The position numbers were made by a program, and so were the translations under genes. This document shows, piece after piece, positions 6,891 to 16,600 of a stretch of 27,138 nucleotides of DNA; the stretch's first letter is position 1; every line of letters begins with the position of its first letter. The stretch lies in the NCBI GenBank assembly GCA_964411675.1, contig CAYPLR010000022.1, positions 1 through 27,138 on the forward strand. Reading direction: 5' to 3'. The notes under the pieces were generated by a model. It made no database searches. It saw only the letters and a list, made by a program, of their open reading frames with translations, and was not told the origin of the DNA. Origin of the DNA: JAAYBG01 sp964411675 (GTDB taxonomy: Bacteria; Bacillota_I; Bacilli_A; ML615J-28; CAG-698).

Positions 6891-7762
6891 ATTTTTTTGC
6901 TTAATCTTTCTGATAAAATAACTCCAACAATCCCTAATAGAAAACACAATACCCCAACAATAATATTTCCTATTTGTAAGTTAGCAACTAAAGAATCATA
7001 ATTCATCCATACGATTACAAATGGTGAAGCAACTAATAATCCCAAAATAGTGAAATACACTGTTTGATAATACTTTTTCAGCAAGAAGTTAATTAATTTT
7101 GCAACATATACTACCCCTAAAACACAACCGATAACAAAGAAAAAAACCGATATAAAACTATTTAAGAGGTTACTAAAATCCAATGCTAACAATCCCATGA
7201 ATAGATCTTTAATATTCGTTACAATATAAATATAATAACCAAAAGCCATTAAAGTTAAAGATCCGCTAATACCTGGTATGATCATTGCTGCCGCAGAGAC
7301 AACACCCATGAAAAATAAGACAATAATTACAGTGATATTAATGTCCCCAGAAAAAGAATTGCTATTATTAATCAGTGGTAAAATTACCATAATGAAAATG
7401 GCAATTGCGAAAGCAATCCCGTCTTTGATGGTAATTTTTTTGCTTTTTCTCGCATTTAAATAAACATTAGGAATCGATCCAACACATAAACCTACAAAAA
7501 ATAAGATTGTTGGTAAAGGAAATAATTCTAATAGTTTGGCTATTGCTAGGATAGAAATAACAATTCCTACAATTACTCCGGCTAATAGAGTCCATAGTTT
7601 TTTTAAAACTACAATGGGATGACTGAAGAAATTACTAAAAGCATAAATCACTTCTTCGTAGATATTTAAAATAACAGCCATTGTTCCACCACTAAAACCA
7701 GGAATAACATTAGCAATACCGATACATATTCCCTTTAAAAAATACCCAATCCCTTTTTTCAT
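6881..7762 (-). CDS. popT: DUF368 polyprenyl-phosphate transporter (PopT)
   Basis: The 293-aa protein has about eight to ten membrane segments and two related re-entrant-type motifs, VIPGFSGGT (19-27) and IIPGISGSL (161-169). These are the internal-repeat signature of DUF368. This family was reported in 2022 to return undecaprenyl phosphate (C55-P) from the outer to the inner face of the membrane, alongside the DedA-type UptA. The neighbour 66 bp upstream, uppP, makes C55-P at the outer face, so gene order supports that role. The ATG has GGAGAG 6 nt upstream. It may be read through from the uppP transcript; no clear separate promoter was found in the 66-bp gap. The function rests on family assignment. 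Confidence 0.87.
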   Translation of the reverse strand: MKKGIGYFLKGICIGIANVIPGFSGGTMAVILNIYEEVIYAFSNFFSHPIVVLKKLWTLLAGVIVGIVISILAIAKLLELFPLPTILFFVGLCVGSIPNVYLNARKSKKITIKDGIAFAIAIFIMVILPLINNSNSFSGDINITVIIVLFFMGVVSAAAMIIPGISGSLTLMAFGYYIYIVTNIKDLFMGLLALDFSNLLNSFISVFFFVIGCVLGVVYVAKLINFLLKKYYQTVYFTILGLLVASPFVIVWMNYDSLVANLQIGNIIVGVLCFLLGIVGVILSERLSKKIDE

Positions 7763-7828
7763 AAATACTCTCCACTTACAGATAATTGATTAAACATTTT
7801 TTATTTCTATTTTTAACTAACTGATATT

Positions 7829-8647
7829 TTATATTTTTGTGATTATTTGTTGTAGCAAAACACCAAAGCCAATCGCTAAGCAATAATAACCAAACCAGCT
7901 TAATTTTCCTTTTTTAATCACGGCTAATAAAAGTTTAAAAGAAAAATATGTAGTAACCATCGCTACGATGAAACCAACAATATAATAAACTAAATTGCTT
8001 GTTTCACTAGAAAGGCTTCCTAGATTTTTCAATTCTAATACCGTTGCTCCTAAAACCGCTGGGATGAATAATAAGAATGCATAGTCTGCTGCTGTTTCTT
8101 TCTCAATTTTACGAGTAAAAGCCCCAGATAAACAAGACCCACTACGAGAAATACCTGGTAAAATACCCAGGCATTGAAAGCAACCAATCACAAGAGCATC
8201 TTTATAATTTAACTCTTCTCTTTTTCTGAAGCCAACAATTCTTGTCATGATTAATAAAATGCAACCATTCATGATTAACAATGCTCCCACTAACCATAGT
8301 TTACTACCTAATGAGTTAATAACATCCTTAAATAATAAAGTAAAGATAACTGCTGGAATTGTTGAGATGATAAGAAAAATTACATATTTAAAATCTTTCT
8401 CATATTCTTTATTTTTCTTAAAAACATAATAGTAAAATCCTTTGATTAATTGCCATAGCTTTTTCCATAGGAAAGTTAAAATCGCAATTAAACTTGCAAG
8501 ATGTAATAAAACTTCAAACGTTAACGTATCATCACTAATTCCCATTAGCTCTTGAGCTATGATAAGGTGAGCGCTAGAAGAAATAGGTAATACTTCTGCT
8601 ACCCCTTGAATTAATCCTAATAAAATGTATTTTAAAAGATCAAGCAT
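7829..8647 (-). CDS. uppP: Undecaprenyl-diphosphatase UppP (BacA family)
   Basis: The 272-aa integral membrane enzyme hydrolyses undecaprenyl diphosphate to undecaprenyl phosphate at the outer membrane face, regenerating the carrier for peptidoglycan, teichoic acid or capsule synthesis. Both active-site loops are clear: GVAEVLPISSSAHL (15-28, catalytic Glu18) and LPGISRSG (163-170, Arg168). The length is normal for the family. The ATG lies 2 nt after the stop of the FlaA1-type gene and its ribosome site GGTGA is inside that gene's last codons, so translation is probably coupled. High expression can raise bacitracin tolerance in this family, but the likely role here is carrier recycling with the downstream popT. 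Confidence 0.95.
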   Translation of the reverse strand: MLDLLKYILLGLIQGVAEVLPISSSAHLIIAQELMGISDDTLTFEVLLHLASLIAILTFLWKKLWQLIKGFYYYVFKKNKEYEKDFKYVIFLIISTIPAVIFTLLFKDVINSLGSKLWLVGALLIMNGCILLIMTRIVGFRKREELNYKDALVIGCFQCLGILPGISRSGSCLSGAFTRKIEKETAADYAFLLFIPAVLGATVLELKNLGSLSSETSNLVYYIVGFIVAMVTTYFSFKLLLAVIKKGKLSWFGYYCLAIGFGVLLQQIITKI

Positions 8648-8649
8648 GC

Positions 8650-10506
8650 CTATTCACCATTAGGATGATACTGAGGAACTAACTCCTTAATAATCACTTT
8701 CATGTCTAAGTTTTCTTCCAAACATAATTGATATAATTCTGACAATTTATGATAGAAATTTTCTTCATCTAATTCAATTGGCTTACCAATATAAATTAAT
8801 TTATTCTCTGTACTCTGTAATCCTTCTTCTTCCATGAGTAATTCTTCATAAAGTTTTTCCCCAGGGCGTAATCCCGTTATTTCTATCTTGATGTCTACAT
8901 TAGGGATATATCCTGATAGCTTAATCAAATTTTCAGCAAGATTATAGATCTTGACAGGTTTTCCCATTTCTAAAACAAAGATTTCTCCACCCTGTGCATA
9001 ACTTCCCGCTTGTAAGACTAAGCTTACTGCTTCAGGAATTGTCATAAAATAACGCGTGATGTCACGATGAGTTACGGTTACTGGTCCTCCCATCTCTATT
9101 TGCTTCTTGAATAAAGGAATCACTGAACCATTCGAACCCAAGACATTTCCAAATCGTACCGCAACAAAATCAGTGTCAGAATGTTTACCAATCGTTTGGA
9201 TAATCATTTCGCAAATTCTTTTTGTTGCACCCATGATATTTGTTGGTCGTACTGCCTTATCGGTAGAAATCATAATGAACTTCTTGGCATGATATTCTGA
9301 TGCTACTTGAGCAACATTTAAAGTACCAAACACATTATTCTTTACTGCTTCGATTGGGCTTGTTTCCATCAATGGAACATGTTTATGAGCAGCGGCATGA
9401 TAAACGATATCAGGATGATACTTTGAAAAAACACTTTCTATTTTTGCCTTGTCACGCACACTACCAATTAATACCAATAAATCTAGCATAGGAAATTTAC
9501 GCTTTAGTTCTTGTTCGATATCGTAAGCATTATTTTCATAAACATCAAAAATAATTAGTTTTTTAGGAGAACTATTAGCAATTTGGCGACATAATTCAGA
9601 ACCAATTGAACCACCACCACCTGTTACTAATACAACTTGGTCTTTTAAGTAATTTGTTATTTCACTTAAATTAACCTTTATTTGTTCTCTACCTAATAAA
9701 TCTTCAATTTGAACGTCTCTTATTTTCTTTATTAATACTTTTTCACCAACCAATTGAAAGATTCCTGGTAATGTTTGGACTTTACATTTGGTCTCTTTAC
9801 AAATCATAATGATTTTAGAAATTTCTTGTGGATTGGCTGATGGCATTGCAATAATAATCCGATCTATTTCATATTTTTTCGCTAATGTAATAATATCATC
9901 ACGATTACCAGCAATTTTTACTCCACAGGTATATTTGTTTAGTTTAGTAGGATCATCATCAATAAGAATTAATGGAACCATATTCAATTCTTCGACGCTT
10001 TGCATTTCTCGAATTAAACTAACTCCCGCTTCCCCAGCACCAACGACCATTACTTTTATTTTTCCCTCTTGATGGTTTTTCTTAAAAGGGATGTTATTAT
10101 GAAAAGCATAATGTTTAACAAAACGATAGAAAAAGCGATTCAACATGACAAATACTATCTGTAGTAAAGCGGCAACAAGACACCATCTAAAAGTGACAAA
10201 GCCATCGGTTACAACAAAAACAATAGCATTAATCACCAAAACACAAAAAACTCCGAATAGGATTTTTGCTATTTCGCTAATCCCTGCATAACGCCATAAA
10301 CTATCGTATAATTTTAATCCAGCAAAAATAATAATGGTTAATCCTATAAAAGGAATTAAATAAAATAAAGTATTATTATAGTCGATTGCACTTTTATCTT
10401 CCTCTGTTAACCATAATGCTAAGAAGGCGGCTAATGCAGTCATCACACAATCATATAGAATAATAAGTATTTTTTTAGAATAATGGTCTAATTTTACTTT
10501 TTCCAT
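8650..10506 (-). CDS. FlaA1/CapD/PglF-type membrane-bound UDP-N-acetylhexosamine 4,6-dehydratase
   Basis: The 618-aa protein is a full-length nucleoside-diphosphate-sugar dehydratase of the long, membrane-anchored SDR class. Four membrane segments (about 12-34, 48-64, 82-101, 108-124) precede a first Rossmann-like domain with VGAGEAG (155-161) and LLGRE (270-274). The catalytic SDR domain follows with TGGGGSIGSE (295-304), STDKAVRPTNIMGATKR (414-430) and LRPGEKLYEELL (546-557). In this class the usual Tyr-x-x-x-Lys is Met-x-x-x-Lys (Met425, Lys429), as seen here. PglF/WbpM relatives convert UDP-GlcNAc to a 4-keto-6-deoxy sugar, the entry to rare amino sugars. It lies 18 bp after the M28-like gene and 2 bp before uppP. 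No matching aminotransferase is present, so the end sugar is unknown. Confidence 0.9.
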   Translation of the reverse strand: MEKVKLDHYSKKILIILYDCVMTALAAFLALWLTEEDKSAIDYNNTLFYLIPFIGLTIIIFAGLKLYDSLWRYAGISEIAKILFGVFCVLVINAIVFVVTDGFVTFRWCLVAALLQIVFVMLNRFFYRFVKHYAFHNNIPFKKNHQEGKIKVMVVGAGEAGVSLIREMQSVEELNMVPLILIDDDPTKLNKYTCGVKIAGNRDDIITLAKKYEIDRIIIAMPSANPQEISKIIMICKETKCKVQTLPGIFQLVGEKVLIKKIRDVQIEDLLGREQIKVNLSEITNYLKDQVVLVTGGGGSIGSELCRQIANSSPKKLIIFDVYENNAYDIEQELKRKFPMLDLLVLIGSVRDKAKIESVFSKYHPDIVYHAAAHKHVPLMETSPIEAVKNNVFGTLNVAQVASEYHAKKFIMISTDKAVRPTNIMGATKRICEMIIQTIGKHSDTDFVAVRFGNVLGSNGSVIPLFKKQIEMGGPVTVTHRDITRYFMTIPEAVSLVLQAGSYAQGGEIFVLEMGKPVKIYNLAENLIKLSGYIPNVDIKIEITGLRPGEKLYEELLMEEEGLQSTENKLIYIGKPIELDEENFYHKLSELYQLCLEENLDMKVIIKELVPQYHPNGE

Positions 10507-10524
10507 CTTTTTTCCTTCCCAACA

Positions 10525-11469
10525 TTATGAATTCATAACATTCTTAACTGGTTTTTTAGGCGCTTCTTCTTCTACTTGAACATTGTATTTTTCTAAATAT
10601 TTTTTTATTCCGATTATAATATAATCAACATTCTCTAAATCAATATTCTTATCATTGTAAAAACTATTAGGGAAGAAATACTCGTTGTCTTTCATACTAG
10701 GATAAGCTCTGATTGCTACGTGATGTAGTTTTTCAAAAGCAGTATAATCCGATTTATCTTTTTTTGTATCTTCGCGATAATGAAGTTTTACCTGATCAAG
10801 AACTTTTAATTCTATTGCTTCTTTTACCTCATCAATAAATTTTGTTTCTCGAAAATAATCAAAAACAAAATGTCTTCCTTGACCTATTTTATCAATAAAA
10901 ATTATTTTTTTATCTAAACTGATTAAATTTTCTTTTACCATCTGATTGTACATTGCTTTTGCTCCTAAAAAGCCTTTATAATGGTTATCTAAAAACACAT
11001 AAGCAATGGTGTTATTCATCGTTTTTACTTCTTTCATTAAAGTAAGTAAGCAAAGAATTCCACTTGAGGTATTAAAATTAAATCGTTCTCCTCCGCCAAG
11101 CCAACCCATACTATAAATTGCTAATAAAACAAAAGGAATGGCAAGATAGAAAACTTTAGGGAAAAAGACAACCAAAAGGATTGCTAGTAGTACAGAAGAC
11201 GCTGATAAAAGTAAATTACTTAATGGCGCTTTTCTTGTAATAAAAGCTGGCATTTTAACGGGTGTATCATAATAAGCAGCGATAACATACTTTGCTTTTC
11301 TAATATCGCCAATTAATATATTCTTTTGTCCTTTAAAACGAGGGTAATTTTCACTTCGTAAACCTAATTCTCCCGCGCGTTCAAAAACAAAATCACGAAA
11401 TTTTTTCTTATTATTTTGACTCAAACGATTCTGAAAAAAAATTAAATCTTCAAAGCATTTTTTACTCAT
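10525..11469 (-). CDS. Membrane-anchored M28-peptidase-like protein, predicted catalytically inactive
   Basis: The 314-aa protein follows the strand order of M28 zinc aminopeptidases, but four of five metal ligands and the catalytic glutamate are altered. AAYYDT (64-69) stands for AHYD (His to Tyr66). NTSSG (133-137) stands for DNASG (Asp to Asn133). LDNHYKGFLGA (160-170) stands for the EE-x-G-LLG motif (Glu-Glu to His163-Tyr164). SDYTAF (240-245) stands for SDH (His to Tyr242). Only Asp193 in DKIG is kept. A two-helix membrane hairpin (about 82-123) is inserted between the first strand and the metal loop. The ATG is 3 bp after the thrS stop, with AAGGT 6 nt upstream, so it is under the same T-box. 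The M28 relationship is my reading of motif order; a binding or regulatory role is possible but not shown. Confidence 0.6.
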   Translation of the reverse strand: MSKKCFEDLIFFQNRLSQNNKKKFRDFVFERAGELGLRSENYPRFKGQKNILIGDIRKAKYVIAAYYDTPVKMPAFITRKAPLSNLLLSASSVLLAILLVVFFPKVFYLAIPFVLLAIYSMGWLGGGERFNFNTSSGILCLLTLMKEVKTMNNTIAYVFLDNHYKGFLGAKAMYNQMVKENLISLDKKIIFIDKIGQGRHFVFDYFRETKFIDEVKEAIELKVLDQVKLHYREDTKKDKSDYTAFEKLHHVAIRAYPSMKDNEYFFPNSFYNDKNIDLENVDYIIIGIKKYLEKYNVQVEEEAPKKPVKNVMNS

Positions 11470-11472
11470 CTT

Positions 11473-13383
11473 TTACCTTCCCATTGTTTTGATTTCTTGT
11501 TTGATTATCGTAATAAACTCTGCAATCGTAACTGTTGTTGTTTGATTAGAACCATATTTACGATATGTAATTAAATTATTGCTTACCTCATTGTCCCCAC
11601 ATACTAGTTGATATGGTATCTTCTTTGTTTGGGCTTCACGAATCTTATAGCCAAGTTTTTCTTCTCGGTCATCGATTTCACAGCGAATGTCTTCGCTAAA
11701 CAATAGATTCTTTACCTTTTTAACATACTCTAAATGATGTTCATTACTAACGGGGATTAATTTTACTTGAACAGGAGCAAGCCAAGTTGGGAATGCTCCT
11801 CCAAAATGTTCAATAATAACACCGATAAATCGTTCGATTGAACCAAATAGAGCACGGTGTAACATAACTGGACGTTTCTTTTCACCATTTTCATCAATGT
11901 ATGTCAAGTCAAAACGTTCTGGTAAATTCATATCTAGTTGAATGGTACCACATTGCCAAATACGATTCATTGAATCTTTCAATTTAAAATCCAATTTTGG
12001 TCCATAGAATGCACCATCTCCTGGATTAATTTTATATTCACGGCCTACAGAGCGACAAGCATCTGCTAGGGCTGCCTCAGCTTTATTCCAAATTTCAATA
12101 GAACCAATATATTTATGCTCTGGCCTTGTTGATAATTCGATGTGATAAGAAAGATTAAATACTGAATATACTTCTTCAAATAATTTAATTAGCCTTCCCA
12201 CTTCTGTTACGATTTGATCCGGTGTCATAAAAATATGAGCATCATCTTGTGTGAAGTTACGAACTCTAAACAATCCGTTTAATGCTCCACTTGCTTCATG
12301 ACGGTGAACTAATCCAAGTTCTCCAACTTTTAATGGGAAATCCTTATAGGAATGTAGGCTGTGTTTATAAACTAACATTCCTCCTGGACAATTCATTGGT
12401 TTAATCGCAAATTCATGTTTATCAATCTCAGATGTATACATGTTTTCTCGATAATTTGCCCAGTGTCCTGATGTCTCCCACAATTCTTTATTCAACATAA
12501 TTGGTGTTTGAATGAATTGATATCCTTCGCGAGTATGTATTTTAAACCAGTAATCTTCTAATTGCTTTCTTAATACCATACCTTTTGGTAGCCAGAAAGG
12601 AAAACCTGGGCCATATTCGCTCAACATGAATAACTCCAATTCACGACCCAATTTACGATGATCTCTAGCTTCACGCTCTTTTAAGTTTTCTAAATGTTTG
12701 TTTAATTCCTCTTCAGAAAAGAAACAAGTACCATAGATTCTTTGTAATTGTTCGTTTTTACTATCTCCACGCCAATATGCACCACTAACTGCTAATAGTT
12801 TGCAAAACTTTAACCATTTTGTACTAATAACGTGAGGTCCACGACATAGGTCTCTAAATCCTGCGTGTTCATAGCAAGTAATTGTCTCTGCTTCAGGAAG
12901 TTCAGAAATAATTTCTATTTTGTACTTATCTTCTTTAAATAATTCTAAAGCTTGTTCTTTTGATACTTCAATTCTCTTAAATTCCAAATCAGAAGCTGCA
13001 ATATGCTTCATTTCCTTTTCTATTTTGACCAAATCTTCCTCTGTAAACTTAACATTGTCTCCTGGGTTAATGTCATAGTAAAAACCTTCCTCAATTGCTG
13101 GACCAACGCCAAAGCAAGCTTGAGGATACAATTTCTTTACCGCGCTTGCTAGTAAATGGCTACAAGAATGATTTAGGACTTCTTGTGCTTCAGGATTCTC
13201 TTTTGTAATTAATTCTAACGTAGCGTCTTCTTCAATTGAGCGTTTTAAATCCCATAATTTACCATTTATTTTAGCGCAAATGGATTTCTTTGCTAAACTG
13301 GAAGAGATACTACTAGCAATTTCTAAGGCGCTAGTGCCTTTACTAAATTCTTTTGTACTACCATCTAAAAATGTAATTTTCAT
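11473..13383 (-). CDS. thrS: Threonyl-tRNA synthetase
   Basis: The 636-aa class II synthetase charges tRNA-Thr with threonine in the cytoplasm. Domains in order: TGS (1-60), the editing domain with HSCSH (72-76) and CRGPH (180-184), the catalytic core with NCPGG, VRNFTQDDAH (motif 2 region) and LHRALFGSIERF (motif 3), and the C-terminal anticodon-binding domain from about residue 535. The length is normal for the family. The ATG has AAGGAG 8 nt upstream. Expression is controlled by the T-box leader directly upstream. In Bacillus thrS also follows dnaB-dnaI closely; here a very large lipoprotein gene separates them. Confidence 0.98.
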   Translation of the reverse strand: MKITFLDGSTKEFSKGTSALEIASSISSSLAKKSICAKINGKLWDLKRSIEEDATLELITKENPEAQEVLNHSCSHLLASAVKKLYPQACFGVGPAIEEGFYYDINPGDNVKFTEEDLVKIEKEMKHIAASDLEFKRIEVSKEQALELFKEDKYKIEIISELPEAETITCYEHAGFRDLCRGPHVISTKWLKFCKLLAVSGAYWRGDSKNEQLQRIYGTCFFSEEELNKHLENLKEREARDHRKLGRELELFMLSEYGPGFPFWLPKGMVLRKQLEDYWFKIHTREGYQFIQTPIMLNKELWETSGHWANYRENMYTSEIDKHEFAIKPMNCPGGMLVYKHSLHSYKDFPLKVGELGLVHRHEASGALNGLFRVRNFTQDDAHIFMTPDQIVTEVGRLIKLFEEVYSVFNLSYHIELSTRPEHKYIGSIEIWNKAEAALADACRSVGREYKINPGDGAFYGPKLDFKLKDSMNRIWQCGTIQLDMNLPERFDLTYIDENGEKKRPVMLHRALFGSIERFIGVIIEHFGGAFPTWLAPVQVKLIPVSNEHHLEYVKKVKNLLFSEDIRCEIDDREEKLGYKIREAQTKKIPYQLVCGDNEVSNNLITYRKYGSNQTTTVTIAEFITIIKQEIKTMGR

Positions 13384-13442
13384 AGTTATTACTCCTTATC
13401 TCAATTTTAACATTTTTTTCTTCTTTTTTCAATCTACAATAT

Positions 13443-13470
13443 AAAAAAGCCCTTTGCTTACGCAAAGGAC
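13443..13470 (-). terminator. T-box regulated terminator of the thrS leader
   Basis: On the minus strand a 9-bp stem (GTCCTTTGC / GCAAAGGGC, one G-U pair) with loop GTAA is followed by six T. It lies just after the T-box sequence and about 60 nt before the thrS ATG, the standard place for the attenuator. Confidence 0.9.
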
Positions 13471-13662
13471 TGTTTCTACAGCGGTACCACCTTAATTCAA
13501 ACAATAAATTGTTTGCTCTTGATTCTATTAACGCTAGATTCACGGATTATTTTCATAATCGGCTCCCCGAGAGTAATCATTAAGATTTATTAGTAGTTTC
13601 CACCATCCTACTTCTCTAGAAATAAATTGTTTTAATGATCGTGTTCAGATCAAAGCCATTTC
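13443..13662 (-). promoter_or_regulatory. T-box riboswitch leader of thrS (tRNA-Thr sensing)
   Basis: The conserved T-box core GGTGGTACCGC occupies 13481-13491 (minus) and provides the UGGU that pairs with the uncharged tRNA acceptor end. Upstream, Stem I has the distal AGAGA (13613-13617) and GGTGGAA (13598-13604) elements around a 5-bp AGTAG/CTACT stem. Lower helices pair TTTATT with AATAAA, ATCATTAA with TTAATGAT, and GGCT with AGCC. The loop on the 3' side between the last two helices contains ACT (13572-13574), a Thr codon and the most likely specifier. Between Stem I and the T-box lie a GATTAT-GAAA-ATAATC hairpin and an 8-bp CAAACAAT/ATTGTTTG hairpin. This accounts for the >300-base gap between coding regions. 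The T-box is certain; the specifier position is inferred. Confidence 0.93.
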
Positions 13663-13666
13663 ATAT

Positions 13667-13695
13667 ATTATATAGCGATAGTTTGATTTCGTCAA
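13667..13695 (-). promoter_or_regulatory. Sigma-A-type promoter of the thrS T-box leader
   Basis: TTGACG (13690-13695), a 17-nt spacer and TATAAT (13667-13672) on the minus strand place the transcription start near 13660, just ahead of Stem I. The -35 box begins only 3 nt after the stop codon of the preceding lipoprotein gene. Confidence 0.85.
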
Positions 13696-13698
13696 TAT

Positions 13699-16600
13699 TT
13701 ATCGTGCAATAACATTAACTGTAATGGTACAAGTTTGTGTTGGATCGGTATTTAGTGTTGCTGTAATTGTCGCTGTACCAATCTTAACTCCGATTAATTT
13801 ACTATTTACATAACGAATAATCTCTGTATCACTTGATGAATAGGTTATTGTATATCCTGTTGTATCTAAGATAGAGTTTGCTACAGTCGTAAACTCTTCT
13901 GTAATAACAACATTGACACTTGTTGAAGCAAAACTAAAGATTGGTTTTATTTCATAGTTACCAAAAACTTCATTTGCGTTGGCTTCAGCTACCATATTTC
14001 CATAGACATAAACATAATGGTTAAAATCTCCAAAACTATTAGCTTCAATAGAAGGTAGTGTTGTAGCTTTAATGATAATCCTTGTTAGATTTGTATTGTT
14101 ATCAAATGCTAACGGCATTATTAGAAGTTGATTTGAACTGATAATCACTTCAGTAAATTTACTACCTACAAAAGCTCCAGGTTCGATTTTCTTTACTGTT
14201 GAAGGAATCGTTAGTTTTAATCTTGTTAGTGGCACTAAATCTTGAATAATAGTTTCCCCGTTTTTAGTTAATAAAATACTGTCTGTTACTTTATAAGTCG
14301 TATTTAAAGTATCTAATGTGACAGTAACAAGGTTATTACAGCCAGCAAAAACCATTTTTCCAATACTTGATAAATATCTTGGTAAAGCAGTCGTTAGTAA
14401 TTGTGTGCAGTCTTTAAAAGCATAATCTTCAATACTTCTAACTCCTGTACCAAATGATATCGCATCTAGTGTTGTACAACCAGCAAAAGCATATTTTCCT
14501 ATCGCAACAACTGAGGCTGGAATCGTAATATTTCTTAACCTTGTACAACTAGCAAATGTGTAATCATCAATTCTATTAATGCCACCATTAACAATCGTCA
14601 CACCAGTTAAGTTGCTACATCCTTCAAATGCATGAGAACCAATTAAGGTAACTGTATTTGGAATCGATACTGTAGCAATAGTAGTTACACCACTAAATGC
14701 ATAATCAGCAATTGTTTTAACATTTGCTGGGACAGTAACATTACTACTAACTCCAGAAATTTGGTTATACTTATATAAGACATTACCAAACATCACAAAT
14801 TGTGTTGCTGTCGCATTGGCATACCACTGAGTATTATGGAATGCTTTTACTCCTACTTCAGTTATACCACTACCACCCGTTATCGTTGCTAGAGAAGTGC
14901 AATTGTAAAAGGCATATTCACCAATTTTTGTGATTGTACTAGGAAGTGTAATTTCTTCTAACATGGTATTATCATAGAAAGCCCGTTTATTAATCGCAAC
15001 TACTGTTCCAGTCATGACTCCTACCGTAATTGTTTGATTAATTGTTATTGTATCTGCTGTTCCACGATATTCTAATATTGTAATTGCTCCATTGTAATAA
15101 GAGAAGTATAAATCATTGTAAGTTAAGAAAACTGTACCTTCTTCATAGATATCATAATTTGACCAATAACTATTATTTCTGTACCATGATATGTCATATG
15201 ATCTAGTAAAGACAATCAAATCTTCATAGATATAATCACCAGTTACATTAACTTTTTCTGACTTCAGTGTTACTTGAGTAATATCCTTTTGTAACGCTTT
15301 GTATCCCAATGTTTGAACATACGCGTCCAATATAATCGATGTTCCTGGGCTATCATAGAAAGCATATGCTCCAACAGTGCTAACAAAATATCCTGCTACT
15401 TTTCTAACTTCACCTGGCTCAATACTATCAATATATTTTACGATGGTTACTTCTTCTAAAGTAGTATTAATAATATATTTACAATAAGAATTTTGTAAGA
15501 TCTCTGTACCTGTTCGATAAATTTGATATTTGTTCCAATCGCTATCTCCTAGATAATCTTCTAAAACAACTTCAGGAACAAAGAATAAAATCCAGTTATC
15601 CGCTAGCACTGTTACTTTTGGTACTACCAATGAATTCACAGTAACACTATTTAGTGCCATGCAATTATGGAATGCTTTATAACCAATATAAGTAATCGAT
15701 GTTGGTAAACTGATTGTCTCTACAGTAGTATTATTCGCAAATGCCATAGCATAAATACTAGTAACATTCATACCATTAATGGTAGCAGGGACAACAACGT
15801 TTTTCTCTGTTCCGATATACTTAACAATACCAATACTATTATTATAAATTGAATAACGGAAATTATCGCTTTGTGCTACTACTGAACCAACATTATGAAC
15901 ACTACATTCTGTAAAGTTATTCAAATAAATGTTGAAATACTCACTAGCTACTAAAACAACATCTTCACTATGACATACTTGATAGCCAATATTTGTTGGA
16001 CAGGCGCCAAGGAAACGAATACTAGTATCCACATCATTTTCATTGTATAAAGCGAAATCTGCTAGATTTTTAATACTTTGTGGTACCACTACTTCCGTAG
16101 TAGTAATCGGCATATAATAAATTGCAAATCTGCCAATGGATTCTACATCTTTACCATCGATTGTAGTAGGAATCGTAATCGATTCATTCCAACCTAAAAT
16201 TCTAATGATTGTAATTTTATTGGCTAATTCTCCATAAATATAATTACTTGCTTTCGTTATTACCATTGAACTTGGATAAATAGCTGTATTTTCATAGGTA
16301 ACAAGATATTCCTCTAGTAAATTATCAGGAACTATTAAAATAACATCTTTGTCAAATTCTTTTGCAAAGTTGACAAGATTTAATCCTTGAGTTTCTACTA
16401 CTTCAAGATTATCCATACCATCAAAAGCTTTTTCCTCAACAAAGGAAATTGTGTTTATTCCAATCGTATTAGGAATGATTACTTCACTATCATCGCCTAG
16501 GTATTGTAAAATACCATATTTAGTAAGACGACGAATAATAGCAAAATCTCCAATGATAATGTTTTTATCGTATACATTTGATAAATCAGAAAAGGCATTT

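Noticed and set aside
7763..7828. Possible promoter or terminator between uppP and popT
   Set aside because: The gap is AT-rich but contains no convincing -35/-10 pair and no hairpin with a T-tract.
13358..13543. 61-codon minus-strand open frame over the thrS start and leader
   Set aside because: It lies across the T-box core, the terminator hairpin and the thrS start; no ribosome site was found and the RNA elements explain the sequence.
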